Assembly (NCBI GenBank): GCA_019694805.1
Contig: JAIBBG010000018.1
Coordinates: 1-52,292, forward strand
Direction: 5' to 3'
Origin: Flavobacteriales bacterium
GTDB lineage: Bacteria > Bacteroidota > Bacteroidia > Flavobacteriales_D > Sanyastnellaceae
DNA: 52,292 nucleotides
Shown here: positions 41,567 to 50,852 of the stretch, in pieces
Layout of the letters: each line of letters opens with the position of its first letter
Position numbering within the stretch: the stretch's first letter is position 1
Program-made: the position numbers and the translations under genes
Notes under the pieces: generated by a model
Database searches by the model: none
Told to the model about the DNA's origin: nothing
What the model saw: only the letters and a program-made list of their open reading frames with translations

Positions 41567-44242
41567 ATGAGAAGAATAATTCTTTTGATCCTTTGCATCG
41601 CATGTGCATTCGGAAATGTTTCATCTCAGACCACGGTGAAAAAAGTTGTGCTTCAGGGCTTCTGGTGGGATTATCACAACAACAATTATTCGAACAAGTG
41701 GGCCAACTATCTCGCAGAACTTGCACCACGCTTAAAAGCCATGGGCATAGATGCGATCTGGATTCCACCGAGTGTGAAAAATGAGAGTCCATATTATGTT
41801 GGATACTCACCTTTCGATCATTATGATTTGGGAGATAAATATCAGAAGGGATCAACCAACACAAGATTAGGAACCAAGGACGAATTACTCAGGATGATCG
41901 CTGTGATGCACGCCAATGGTATTGAAGTGATTCAAGATGTTGTATTGAATCATTGCAACTCTGCCGGAAGCGCTAATGGTTCTGGTGGTCAAGATCCGAA
42001 CAGTTATTCCATGATGACCAATAGCGGATATAAGAACTTTAGATATGTCAGTTATTCAAGATCCGCTTCGAATGAAACGCAATCGAACTACTGGAGTCGG
42101 AATGGAAGATGGCCTAAGAATTACACGAATTTTTATCCAAATCAAAATAACAACTGTACCACCGGTGATATCTGTTCTGCGTATTTCGGTCCGGATATTT
42201 CTTACGAAAGCAATGCCTATGGACAGAGTTCTAACGTAAGTGGTTACAATCCTGTTCAGTCTGCTAACTATATGCGCAATGGCGGACGTGATTGGATCAT
42301 GTGGATGAAAAAACAAACGGGTGTAGATGGGTTTCGTTGGGATGCTGTTAAACATTTTCCAACATATATTCAGGAAGACTACAGTTACAACGTCAAAAAC
42401 ACATTGCCTGCATGGTGTAAAGGTGGACAGAATATGTTCAATGTTGGAGAATGGGTAGGAAGTAAAACTGAATTGGATAACTATGTCAATGCTATTGCAT
42501 CTTCATCAGGCGACAAAATGATGGGGACATTTGATTTTAGTCTTCGCGCTTTCGATGGAAGTGGTGGATTGTATGGAATGGTTTATGGCATGGGCAATTT
42601 CAATATGGCGGCATTACCTGGAGCACAGCAGAACGAACGTGTATCTTTTTACTCCGCGACAAATACCTATGTGCACCGCACTGTTCCATTTGTGAATAAT
42701 CATGATACTTTCAGACCATCTTTGGATGCTTCTGGAAATTATAATGGATGGAATTCTTCATCTGAATTATCGCCACACGTAGAACCGAATGAACCTCGCA
42801 TGACTACAGCTTATGCCGTGATGATGGCCATGGATGGCAATCCGCAGATTTTCTTTGAAGACTTATTCGATATTGGCTATTCAGGCAACAGATATAATCA
42901 TGACCCTAAAAATTCATCGAGTCTTCCTGTTCGCGACGATCTTGTGAATTTGATTTGGTGTCATCAAGCATTGGATTTTAAATCTGGTGCCTATCAGGTT
43001 CCACACGCCAGTGCAGATTACCTGATTATTTCTCGTGCAGGCAAAGCGATCATCGGTATTACGGATAGCTGGAGCTCTTGGCAAAACCAATGGGTCTATA
43101 CCAACTTTGCTCCTGGAACAATACTCAAGGATTATTCTGGAGCCAATGGCACCGCAACTGTTACAGTAGATGCCAATGGATGGGCACCTATCAATACACC
43201 ACCAGTAAATCCGACCTTGAACATTGCAGGCCGACATGGATATAGTGTTTGGGCACCTGTCGGAAAAGATGGCTTTGTTTACACGCCTCCAAGATCAACT
43301 TCAACTACACAGGAATGGGAAATGGCCAATGATTTGGGTGATAGTCATGCCAATTCATTAGGTCAAGGCGGTGCTTTACCCAATGCATCGACTAATTTCA
43401 GGGTCGCCGGTAAAATCTATGTTGAAAATGGTCAAACCGTCACCTATATTCTTTATCCCGAAAATGCCACCAAGAGTTTATACATCGGTTTGTACAATAG
43501 CGCCGGCGCTCTCCTGTCATCCAAAACCGGCACCGGCACTTTAACCGGAACTTATGTGCCTTCATTCACGGGTTGGGTAACATTGAAAGTACGCAACAGT
43601 GTCGCTACAAACCCATCGCAGAAATGTTGGGTGAATGTGACGTATACCGCACCTGCAACGATATTGAGTACAAGCAGCGCGCCTTCAAACAACACAGCCC
43701 ATATATGGTCTGGAAACGGCGGAACTTCCGAGTGGTTTGAACCATTGAATTGGGAAGAAGGAATGGTTCCGGGTGCAGATGCTAAAGTGGTGATTCCAGC
43801 AAATGCGTATCCACAACCTGCATTGGAAGGAGATATCGAAGTGACTGATTTGATCTTAGAAAATGGTAGCCATCTTTTCCTGAACGGTCGGCTCAGTGTG
43901 AACGGTGTATTGCAAGATGTAGATCAGATTTCCGGTCAAGGGGAGTTGTACCATCAGGGAAATCAACTGATGCTTAAGGACGCAGTTTCTGCGGTGTACA
44001 GTATTTATCCAAATCCGATAGATGAAACGACCATGATTTCTGTAAACGGTGTGCATCGTCAAGATGATCTCATCCATGTAAACATGTTATCCAGCGATGG
44101 CAAAATGATTGTCGGTATGTATGGAACATTGCAGACGATCAATGATCAATTGGGTGAAGAACTTGAAGGTTGTGCTGCAGGACTTTATTACCTACAGATC
44201 ATTTCAGATAATCCACAGGTGTTGAAGCTTGTGGTGCGATAA
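41567..44242 (+). CDS. Secreted GH13 alpha-amylase with T9SS tail
   Basis: Extracellular or surface starch-degrading enzyme of 891 residues. ATG 41567 gives a signal peptide (MRRIILLILCIACAFGNVSS). The GH13 barrel has region I DVVLNHC, region II GFRWDAVKH with nucleophile Asp259, region III GEWVG with acid/base Glu295, and region IV FVNNHDTF with Asp380. The open barrel style (QGFWWDYHNN, VGYSPFDHYDLGDKYQKGS) fits bacterial liquefying-type amylases. After a C domain (ending near 590) comes a beta-sandwich resembling a carbohydrate-binding or pre-peptidase-like domain, then a WSGNGGTSEWFEPLNWEEG beta-repeat segment, and a type A T9SS sorting domain (YPNPIDETTMIS). No SusC/SusD pair is adjacent. 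The upstream frame to 41522 lacks a signal and is not used. Confidence 0.9.
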   Translation: MRRIILLILCIACAFGNVSSQTTVKKVVLQGFWWDYHNNNYSNKWANYLAELAPRLKAMGIDAIWIPPSVKNESPYYVGYSPFDHYDLGDKYQKGSTNTRLGTKDELLRMIAVMHANGIEVIQDVVLNHCNSAGSANGSGGQDPNSYSMMTNSGYKNFRYVSYSRSASNETQSNYWSRNGRWPKNYTNFYPNQNNNCTTGDICSAYFGPDISYESNAYGQSSNVSGYNPVQSANYMRNGGRDWIMWMKKQTGVDGFRWDAVKHFPTYIQEDYSYNVKNTLPAWCKGGQNMFNVGEWVGSKTELDNYVNAIASSSGDKMMGTFDFSLRAFDGSGGLYGMVYGMGNFNMAALPGAQQNERVSFYSATNTYVHRTVPFVNNHDTFRPSLDASGNYNGWNSSSELSPHVEPNEPRMTTAYAVMMAMDGNPQIFFEDLFDIGYSGNRYNHDPKNSSSLPVRDDLVNLIWCHQALDFKSGAYQVPHASADYLIISRAGKAIIGITDSWSSWQNQWVYTNFAPGTILKDYSGANGTATVTVDANGWAPINTPPVNPTLNIAGRHGYSVWAPVGKDGFVYTPPRSTSTTQEWEMANDLGDSHANSLGQGGALPNASTNFRVAGKIYVENGQTVTYILYPENATKSLYIGLYNSAGALLSSKTGTGTLTGTYVPSFTGWVTLKVRNSVATNPSQKCWVNVTYTAPATILSTSSAPSNNTAHIWSGNGGTSEWFEPLNWEEGMVPGADAKVVIPANAYPQPALEGDIEVTDLILENGSHLFLNGRLSVNGVLQDVDQISGQGELYHQGNQLMLKDAVSAVYSIYPNPIDETTMISVNGVHRQDDLIHVNMLSSDGKMIVGMYGTLQTINDQLGEELEGCAAGLYYLQIISDNPQVLKLVVR

Positions 44243-44334
44243 TATGGTTAGATGTTGATTTTCAGTGGGATTTAATTGTTTTGTCAAGTGGAAAATGTGG
44301 TGTCTCAGACCGCTGTGATTGGCCTGAGGCGCGC

Positions 44335-44342
44335 TACATTTG
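44335..44342 (+). promoter_or_regulatory. -7 element of the E2 acyltransferase gene
   Basis: TACATTTG is a perfect TAnnTTTG followed by CGCC. Predicted start near 44346 gives a leader of about 24 bases to the ATG at 44370, and excludes an in-frame ATG at 44340. No clear -33 TTG. Confidence 0.4.
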
Positions 44343-44369
44343 CGCCTGAATAAAAGAATCCGTCTGTCA

Positions 44370-45716
44370 ATGTCCCAGATTGAACTCCTCCTGCCCAAAA
44401 TGGGCGAAAGCGTTGCGGAAGCAACCATCATCAAATGGATCAAAAAAGAAGGTGATGCAGTGAAAGCTGATGAGCCTTTGATCGAAATAGCCACGGATAA
44501 AGTGGATAGCGAGGTTCCTTCCCCTGAGGATGGTGTCCTTGTGAAATGTCTTGTGAAAGAAAACGATGTGGTGCAGGTAGGTCAACCGATTGCCATCATT
44601 GCTGTCGGCAGTGGTGCAGCAGCAACTCCTCCTCCGGCAGTTTCTGCCCCAGCAGCATCAAAACCAGAATCGGCCCCGGTGCATATTGAAGCTGCAGCTA
44701 TGGCTTCTCCAGTTGCAACGGAAGTATTGAAGGCTGGATCAGGTGGAAAATTCTATTCACCACTCGTTAGAAATATTGCGAAAACAGAAGGCATAGGCAT
44801 CGCTGAATTGGAAACGATTTCTGGTTCTGGTTCAGGTGGTCGGGTTACGAAGCAGGATATTCTGGACTATGTTCAAAACAAATCCAAATCACCTGCACCA
44901 GTTGCTGCTCCTGCTCAGGTAACTGTAGCTTCCAACGGTCAGGCGGAAAGAAAAGCCGAAGTTGTTCCTCCAGCACCAAAACAAAAGGTGGCGATTTCCA
45001 TCGGTCCGAATGATGAAATCATGGAAATGGACCGCATGCGCAAACTGATCGCAGATCACATGGTGATGAGTAAAAGCACTTCACCTCACGTGACTTCTTA
45101 TGTGGAAGCAGACGTGACCAATATCGTGATGTGGCGCGAGAAAGTGAAGAAGCAATTTGAAACAAAGGAAAAAACAAAACTCACATTTACCCCGATATTT
45201 ATTGAAGCCATCGTTAAAGCGATCAAGGATTTTCCAATGATCAATATTTCTGTGGATGGCGACAAAATCATCAAAAGAGGCGAAGTGAACATGGGTATGG
45301 CCACCGCTTTACCTTCTGGTAACTTGATCGTTCCTGTTATCCGAAATGCAGACATGCTGAATCTCGTCGGCATTGCGAAACGAGTGAATGACCTTGCTGA
45401 TCGAGCCAGAAATAACAAACTCACTCCCGACGAAATCAGTGGTGGAACATACACCATTACCAATGTCGGTTCATTTGGAAATGTGATGGGCACGCCTATC
45501 ATCAATCAACCACAGGTTGCGATTATGGCCGTTGGTGCAATTCGCAAAAAGCCTGCTGTGATTGAGACACCATCAGGTGATTTTATTGGAATCAGACACA
45601 TGATGTTCCTGAGTCATAGCTATGACCACCGTGTTGTGGATGGTGCACTTGGAGGACAATTTGTGAGAAGGGTCGCTGATTATCTCGAAAACTGGGATAT
45701 CAATCGCGAAATTTAA
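44370..45716 (+). CDS. 2-oxo acid dehydrogenase E2 (dihydrolipoamide acyltransferase)
   Basis: Core acyltransferase of a 2-oxo acid dehydrogenase complex; carries acyl groups on lipoyl-lysine to CoA. From ATG 44370 the product is 448 residues: one lipoyl domain (1-80, lipoylated Lys44 in ATDKVDSE), an Ala/Pro-rich linker, a peripheral subunit-binding domain (YSPLVRNIAKTEGIGIAELETI, GRVTKQDILDYV), a second linker, then the catalytic domain with His420 and Asp424 in SYDHRVVDGALGG. SKSTSPHVTSYVEADVTNIV in the catalytic domain suggests a branched-chain or generic E2 rather than pyruvate or 2-oxoglutarate types, but this is not decisive. No E1 or E3 gene is adjacent, so it is genetically separated from its complex partners. 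Confidence 0.9.
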   Translation: MSQIELLLPKMGESVAEATIIKWIKKEGDAVKADEPLIEIATDKVDSEVPSPEDGVLVKCLVKENDVVQVGQPIAIIAVGSGAAATPPPAVSAPAASKPESAPVHIEAAAMASPVATEVLKAGSGGKFYSPLVRNIAKTEGIGIAELETISGSGSGGRVTKQDILDYVQNKSKSPAPVAAPAQVTVASNGQAERKAEVVPPAPKQKVAISIGPNDEIMEMDRMRKLIADHMVMSKSTSPHVTSYVEADVTNIVMWREKVKKQFETKEKTKLTFTPIFIEAIVKAIKDFPMINISVDGDKIIKRGEVNMGMATALPSGNLIVPVIRNADMLNLVGIAKRVNDLADRARNNKLTPDEISGGTYTITNVGSFGNVMGTPIINQPQVAIMAVGAIRKKPAVIETPSGDFIGIRHMMFLSHSYDHRVVDGALGGQFVRRVADYLENWDINREI

Positions 45717-45796
45717 GTTTATCATAAAACGACTTTAATGCCCGATCTTGTTATATTCGGGCTCGCTTTACTAAAGGACAATTCGACTATACCAAC

Positions 45797-47983
45797 ATGA
45801 AGAGCTATTCGATTACATTCTTGATACTTCTTGGACTGTTGTTCAATTTGAACGCAGCCGAAGTTTTTCCTCCGAGATTCGACTATGGTGCGAAATTCGT
45901 TGAAGCCAACAGGTTGATGGAAGAACGTCTCTGGACACAGAGTATCAATGCCTGGAAAGAAATTCTAGAACAGGATCCGAACAACATGAATGTGAATTAC
46001 AAAATCGGATACTGCTATCTACAAACAGCGAATTCCAAAAAGGAAGCGCTCCAATTCTTGGAGGCTGCATCAGTAAAGAAGTTTAGCAAAAACTATGATG
46101 AATATGATCCGAGCGAAAAGAAGGCGCCGGTGAAAACGCTTTTCTACCTAGGTCGCGCACAATCTCTGAATGGCAAACTAGATGAGGCTATCGAAAGCTA
46201 CGAAAAACTTCAAAAGGCCCTCGGTAAAAAACACTTGATGTATGCGGACGCTCAACACGAGAAGGATATGTGCATCGAGGCTAAGAACCAAATGGCAAAT
46301 CCGAAAAACTACCTCATCACCAATGTTGGCCCGGTAGTAAACTCAACTGATAACGAGTATAGCCCTGTATTGTCGTTGGATGAAAGTACTTTGTTCTTCA
46401 CCACTCGAAAACTCCGTCCTGATTCAAGTAACTCGAACTTGGTCGACTTTGACACCGGTGAGTTCAAAGAGGATATTTATGTGTCATTCAAAAATGAAGA
46501 AGGGGTTTGGACTGCTCCCGAATTTTTGACGGGTATCAACACCGACCAACACGATGCTACCATCAGTGTATCACCGGATGGTCAAACTCTTTTTCTTTAT
46601 CGCGATAATTTCGGTGACGGACAATTGCTCGAGAGTGCGCTCATCGGGGAAACATGGAGTGAACCTGTTTTGTTAGGTTCTGATATCAATACGCAAGCCT
46701 GGGAAACTCACGCTACCGTTTCAGCAGATGGAAATACACTATTTTTCGTGAGCGACCGCGTTGGTGGTATCGGTAAAAGGGATATTTACAAATGCGTAAA
46801 ACTTCCGAATGGTGAATGGAGCCGTGCACTTAATATCGGCACTCAAGTGAACACGATTCATGACGAAGATGCTCCATTCCTCACTGCAGATGGTAAGACC
46901 CTTTATTTCGCATCGAAAGGCCATAACTCAATGGGTGGTTTCGATATTTTCTATTCGAAACTGGGTGAAGATGGTGAATGGGGCGCACCAACATCAATGG
47001 GCTATCCGCTTTGTACTGTAGATGATGACGTGTTTTTTGTTCCGATGGCTGATGGTCGTCGTGCTTACTATTCTTCTGCTCAAACAGGAGGTTATGGTAT
47101 GAAAGATATTTACCTCGTAGATATGCCTGATATCACCAATGAAACGCAGCTTGCGGTTCTTAAAGGTTTTATCATCTCTGCTGAAGGTGAAGAACTTCCT
47201 GATGATCTCCGCATCCTGGTGACCAACAACAAAAACAATGAAGTTTCAGAATACCGTCCGCGTAAACGTGATGGTGGTTATCTGGCCATTCTGAATCCTT
47301 GTACTTCTTATCACATCGAATATTACAAAGGCAAAGAAATGATCAAGGATGATGATATCAACGTTCCTTGTGAAAGCGCATTCCAGGAAATCGAACGAGA
47401 AGTATTCCTCGTACCTGTTACCATGACTCCAGCTGCTCCAAAAGAAACTCCAAAAGAGGAGCCTAAAGCAGATAAAGTTGAAGAGCCTGTCATCATTGAG
47501 GAGCCTGCCATTTCCATCACACCTCCAGGTGAATCATTGGAAGTAAAGGAATTCAAATACGATTCAAAAGACCCGATTAACCGCCAGTATATTCCTGAAA
47601 AAGGTTTCGCACAATACAGCCGTTATTTCGTGTATGACTTCCATAATTTCGGTGTAACTGAGCCTGAGTTTGCACTTTTCATCCGCGACGTAGATGCCAT
47701 CATCAAATCAGGAAAAAAACCTGTAATTACTGTTGAGGCATCTGCATCAAAGGTTCCATCTACCCGATTCAAATCAAATGAAGAACTGGTAGATCATCGT
47801 AACGAAACTGCTCATGATCAAATTCGCGATGAGTTGGCTAAATACAAACGTGTAGAAGGTAAAGACTATTCTTTCGGTACACCAACGAAACTCGTTCAAG
47901 GTAAAGATTACGCCAACGATGCCAAGAAGAACCGCCTTATTTACGAACAATACCAATACATCAAGGTAAAGGTTCAGGGTTAA
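45797..47983 (+). CDS. PorE-like envelope protein: TPR, PD40 propeller, CRD and OmpA-like domain
   Basis: A 728-residue exported protein (signal peptide ending near LNAAE, no lipobox Cys). Parts in order: a TPR-like helical region (about 25-145); a PD40/WD40-like beta-propeller (about 165-430) with repeats such as YSPVLSLDESTLFFTTRK, ATISVSPDGQTLFLYRD and HATVSADGNTLFFVSD; a carboxypeptidase-regulatory-like beta domain (about 450-540); a Pro/Glu linker; and a C-terminal OmpA-like domain. This is the domain order of T9SS component PorE, which bridges the secretion machine to peptidoglycan, and related Bacteroidota OmpA-family proteins. The OmpA part lacks the Asp of the HTD motif (VEASASK, 646-652) while Arg668 is kept, so diaminopimelate binding is doubtful. 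The terminator at 48015 follows. Confidence 0.75.
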   Translation: MKSYSITFLILLGLLFNLNAAEVFPPRFDYGAKFVEANRLMEERLWTQSINAWKEILEQDPNNMNVNYKIGYCYLQTANSKKEALQFLEAASVKKFSKNYDEYDPSEKKAPVKTLFYLGRAQSLNGKLDEAIESYEKLQKALGKKHLMYADAQHEKDMCIEAKNQMANPKNYLITNVGPVVNSTDNEYSPVLSLDESTLFFTTRKLRPDSSNSNLVDFDTGEFKEDIYVSFKNEEGVWTAPEFLTGINTDQHDATISVSPDGQTLFLYRDNFGDGQLLESALIGETWSEPVLLGSDINTQAWETHATVSADGNTLFFVSDRVGGIGKRDIYKCVKLPNGEWSRALNIGTQVNTIHDEDAPFLTADGKTLYFASKGHNSMGGFDIFYSKLGEDGEWGAPTSMGYPLCTVDDDVFFVPMADGRRAYYSSAQTGGYGMKDIYLVDMPDITNETQLAVLKGFIISAEGEELPDDLRILVTNNKNNEVSEYRPRKRDGGYLAILNPCTSYHIEYYKGKEMIKDDDINVPCESAFQEIEREVFLVPVTMTPAAPKETPKEEPKADKVEEPVIIEEPAISITPPGESLEVKEFKYDSKDPINRQYIPEKGFAQYSRYFVYDFHNFGVTEPEFALFIRDVDAIIKSGKKPVITVEASASKVPSTRFKSNEELVDHRNETAHDQIRDELAKYKRVEGKDYSFGTPTKLVQGKDYANDAKKNRLIYEQYQYIKVKVQG

Positions 47984-48014
47984 ACATTGCATCAAAACAT
48001 TTTCCCCATAAAAG

Positions 48015-48053
48015 AGAAACCCCTCGGACACTCCCGTCCGGGGGTTTCTTTTG
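48015..48053 (+). terminator. Intrinsic terminator after the PorE-like gene
   Basis: Arms GAAACCCC (48016-48023) and GGGGTTTC (48041-48048) with an inner stem CGGAC/GTCCG after a bulged T, loop ACTCCC, then TTTT. A separate 15-base hairpin GGTCCC-TGA-GGGACC follows at 48061-48075. Confidence 0.88.
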
Positions 48054-48134
48054 CTACCCTGGTCCCTGAGGGACCGCTACTCTGTGACAGGTGAACGCAA
48101 CCTTTCTTTAATTTATTATAACGGAACAAAAAAA

Positions 48135-48971
48135 ATGAAATTGAACCTCAAACGACCGATAGCTTTCTTTGATCTGGAGACCACTGGAACCGACATTGGG
48201 AAAGACCGCATCGTTGAAATCGCCATCGTGAAAATCGCCGTAGACGGACAGATCACGACCATGCCTTCTACGCGCGGAAAAGAAAACCGTGTGCTCATCA
48301 ACCCTGGTATGCCTATTCCTTTAGAAGCATCACTCGTGCATGGTGTTTATGATGATGATGTGAAGGATGCTCCAACCTTTGAACAAATGGCTCCCAAGCT
48401 TTTCAAGTTTTTGTTCGAATGTGATCTCGGAGGTTTCAACTCGAATCGTTTTGATATTCCATTGCTCGCCGAAGAGTTTTTGCGCGCAGGCATCGACTTT
48501 AGTGTGGAAGGAAGAAATCTGGTAGATGTGCAGGTGATTTTTCACCTGATGGAGCAACGAACACTTAAAGCTGCCTATAAATTCTATTGCAATAAAAGTT
48601 TGGATGACGCACACGAAGCGTTGCCAGATGCATTAGCCACCTTGGAAGTTTTTGAAGCCATGCTCGATCGTTATCAGGATGTAGAAGTGGATGATGGAAA
48701 AGGAAATATGTATAAGCCTGTAGTCAATGATATGGAAGCCATCCATCGATTGAGTGAAAGAAAAAAGAAAGCTGATTTTGCAGGACACATTGTGTTCAAT
48801 GAAAAAGATCAACCCATGTTCAATTTTGGTAAATACAAAAACATGACTGTGGAAGAGGTGCTTCAACGAGATAGTGGATATTTCTCTTGGATGATGAACG
48901 CGGATTTTCCACTTTACACCAAAAAGGTTTTGAAAGAAATCAAAGAAAATCTTCGCCAGGCTCAGGGCTAA
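48135..48971 (+). CDS. DEDDh 3'-5' exonuclease (DnaQ/ExoX-like)
   Basis: A 278-residue exonuclease. ATG 48135 (MKLNLKRPIAFFDLETTGTD) is used; the open frame continues to 48051 into the terminator/hairpin region, which is not plausible as coding. The DEDDh sites are present: Asp and Glu in FFDLETTGTD, Asp in GGFNSNRFDIPLL, and His plus Asp in DDAHEALPDALATL. The C-terminal block (about 215-278, HIVFNEKDQPMFNFGKYKNMTVEEVL, GYFSWMMNADFP) is the ExoX-like C-terminal domain seen in many Bacteroidota DnaQ relatives. The role may be proofreading or DNA repair; it is not in a dnaE operon. The next gene starts 3 bases after its stop and may be co-transcribed. Confidence 0.85.
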   Translation: MKLNLKRPIAFFDLETTGTDIGKDRIVEIAIVKIAVDGQITTMPSTRGKENRVLINPGMPIPLEASLVHGVYDDDVKDAPTFEQMAPKLFKFLFECDLGGFNSNRFDIPLLAEEFLRAGIDFSVEGRNLVDVQVIFHLMEQRTLKAAYKFYCNKSLDDAHEALPDALATLEVFEAMLDRYQDVEVDDGKGNMYKPVVNDMEAIHRLSERKKKADFAGHIVFNEKDQPMFNFGKYKNMTVEEVLQRDSGYFSWMMNADFPLYTKKVLKEIKENLRQAQG

Positions 48972-48974
48972 TCC

Positions 48975-50093
48975 ATGTCGGCCAACAAAAGACATATTAC
49001 CGTTCTTGTGAGCAACGATCTACAGTTCGATCAGCGCGTTGCTAAAGTTTGTGATACATTATTAAGCATGAACTACGACGTTTTGCTCGTAGGACGAATG
49101 ATGCCTGGAAGTCAGCCTTTCGAAAGACCATATCCTGTGAGGCGCTTTAAACTTTGGTTTCAGAAGGGAGCATTATTTTATGCGGTATTGAATCTGAGGT
49201 TGTTTTTTTTTCTATTGTTCCGCAGAACAGATGTCATTTTGGCCAATGACCTCGATACATTATTGCCTGCGTTTCTGGTTTCCCGTATCAAAAACTGTGA
49301 ACTGGTTTATGATAGTCATGAATATTTCACCGAAGCTGAAGGCCTTACCGGTAGGTCGTTTCAGAGGAATGTGTGGCTGGCCATTGAACGCTTCATCTTT
49401 CCTAAACTGAAATATGTTTATACCGTAAATGAAAGCATTGCCAGCATCTATCGCGATTTATATCTGGTAGATGTTAGGGTGGTGAGGAATATTCCTAAGC
49501 TGCAAAAAAACATCGTTTCAAAATCGAGACATGAACTTGGTTTGCCTTCACATAAAAAAGTGATCATCCTTCAGGGAGCATATATCGATCCGGATCGGGG
49601 AGGGGAGGAACTGGTTCAAGCCATGCAATACCTCGATGATGTAATGCTCCTCATCATCGGATCCGGCAGAGCCATGGAGGTATTGAAAGGTCTGATGCAA
49701 AAGTTGAATCTACAAGATAAGATTCGCATCATGGGCAAAATGCCATTTTTGGAATTGAGGCAATACACCATGGCTGCAGATTTAGGATTATCACTCGATA
49801 AACCACTTCACCTCAACTATACACTTTCATTGCCCAATAAACTCTTTGATTACATCCATTCATTGACACCTGTTTTGGTTTCTGATTTACCGGAATTGCG
49901 TCGCATTGTTTCTACTTACGAAGTAGGCATGATTGCTACTTCACATGAACCACGTAAGCTGGCGGATGCCATTCAACATGCGCTGCATCACTCTGATTAT
50001 AACCAATGGAAACAAAATTGTCTCACGGCAAGAGAGGAATTGAATTGGGAAAGTGAGGAGCAGGTGCTTCGAAGTATTTACAGCAAACTGTGA
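48975..50093 (+). CDS. Family 4-type glycosyltransferase
   Basis: A 372-residue glycosyltransferase of the GT-B fold. The N-terminal half has the loop LVSNDLQFDQRVAKVCDTL, which I associate with this Bacteroidota GT4 group, and a hydrophobic stretch (LRLFFFLLFRRTDVILAND) likely to touch the membrane. The C-terminal half has KKVIILQGAYIDPDRGGEELVQAM, LIIGSGRAME, IRIMGKMPFLELRQYTMAADLGLSLDKP and NYTLSLPNKLFDYIHSLTPVL, the standard nucleotide-sugar binding region with the E/P-N-K-L-F-x-Y motif. Donor and acceptor sugars are unknown; a role in surface polysaccharide or lipopolysaccharide synthesis is likely. It follows the exonuclease gene by 3 bases. Confidence 0.82.
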   Translation: MSANKRHITVLVSNDLQFDQRVAKVCDTLLSMNYDVLLVGRMMPGSQPFERPYPVRRFKLWFQKGALFYAVLNLRLFFFLLFRRTDVILANDLDTLLPAFLVSRIKNCELVYDSHEYFTEAEGLTGRSFQRNVWLAIERFIFPKLKYVYTVNESIASIYRDLYLVDVRVVRNIPKLQKNIVSKSRHELGLPSHKKVIILQGAYIDPDRGGEELVQAMQYLDDVMLLIIGSGRAMEVLKGLMQKLNLQDKIRIMGKMPFLELRQYTMAADLGLSLDKPLHLNYTLSLPNKLFDYIHSLTPVLVSDLPELRRIVSTYEVGMIATSHEPRKLADAIQHALHHSDYNQWKQNCLTAREELNWESEEQVLRSIYSKL

Positions 50094-50108
50094 TTGACAC
50101 TACAGTTT

Positions 50109-50852
50109 TCAACTGGTTATTTTCTTCAAGAAAAATTTAATCAACACAGAAGGGATGAAGAGTAAGCTGAAAAGCCATCCCTGCTTTTTGATGTGCGTCC
50201 TCTTCATGCGAATTTCTTCGCGATACAATGACCAGTTAAAATTTTTCGAAAGTCCGTCGGCAAGACATTTGGCAACTATGATGTCTACAAACTTTCCTTG
50301 AATACGATCTTCAAAAAGGGTGAGATGAAGATCATAATCCGCCAATATTTTATATTCAATATGAAAAGGACGATTCACCAAAAGTGATCTTGAGTAAAAT
50401 ACTGATTGCTGATGTAGGGTATTTCGCCAACACATGTCGCCATTGAATTTGCTGCGATGAATCTTAGGAACCAGGGCATGTTTTCTCGAAATATTTTCTA
50501 CGTTACCAAACAGAATCTCAGCCTGGCCGTCGGCATGTTGCAAGATTTTTTCTAGGACGTCTTTTGTTGCGAATTGATCATCTGCCCCCATGAGAAACAC
50601 CCATTCACCCGTACTTACCGCAACTCCTTTATTCATGGCGTCATATACACCACGATCTTTTTCTAGGATCATGGTTGTGATTTGGGAAGCATATTGCCGA
50701 ATAATATCTGCACTCTTATCTGAAGACAAACCATCCACGACGATCACTTCTTTGTTGAGGTATGATTGATTGAAAACACTTTGAAGCGCGACCTCCAATG
50801 TTTCAGCTGCGTTGTAAACAGGAATGATAATGCTGACTTTGGGTCCAGTCAT
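50109..50852 (-). CDS. Family 2 glycosyltransferase
   Basis: A 247-residue GT-A glycosyltransferase. The N-terminus VSIIIPVYNAAETLEVALQSVFNQSYLNKEVIVVDGLSSDKSADIIRQYA and the acid motif GADDQFATKD are typical. WRNTLHQQSVFYSR and ADYDLHLTLF in the middle support a WcaA-like sugar transferase for surface polysaccharide. Its ATG shares one base with the stop of FtsE (TAATG), so translation is probably coupled. The C-terminus is basic and hydrophobic (LFSLLFIPSVLIKFFLKKITS), perhaps membrane-associated. Specificity unknown. Confidence 0.87.
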   Translation of the reverse strand: MTGPKVSIIIPVYNAAETLEVALQSVFNQSYLNKEVIVVDGLSSDKSADIIRQYASQITTMILEKDRGVYDAMNKGVAVSTGEWVFLMGADDQFATKDVLEKILQHADGQAEILFGNVENISRKHALVPKIHRSKFNGDMCWRNTLHQQSVFYSRSLLVNRPFHIEYKILADYDLHLTLFEDRIQGKFVDIIVAKCLADGLSKNFNWSLYREEIRMKRTHIKKQGWLFSLLFIPSVLIKFFLKKITS

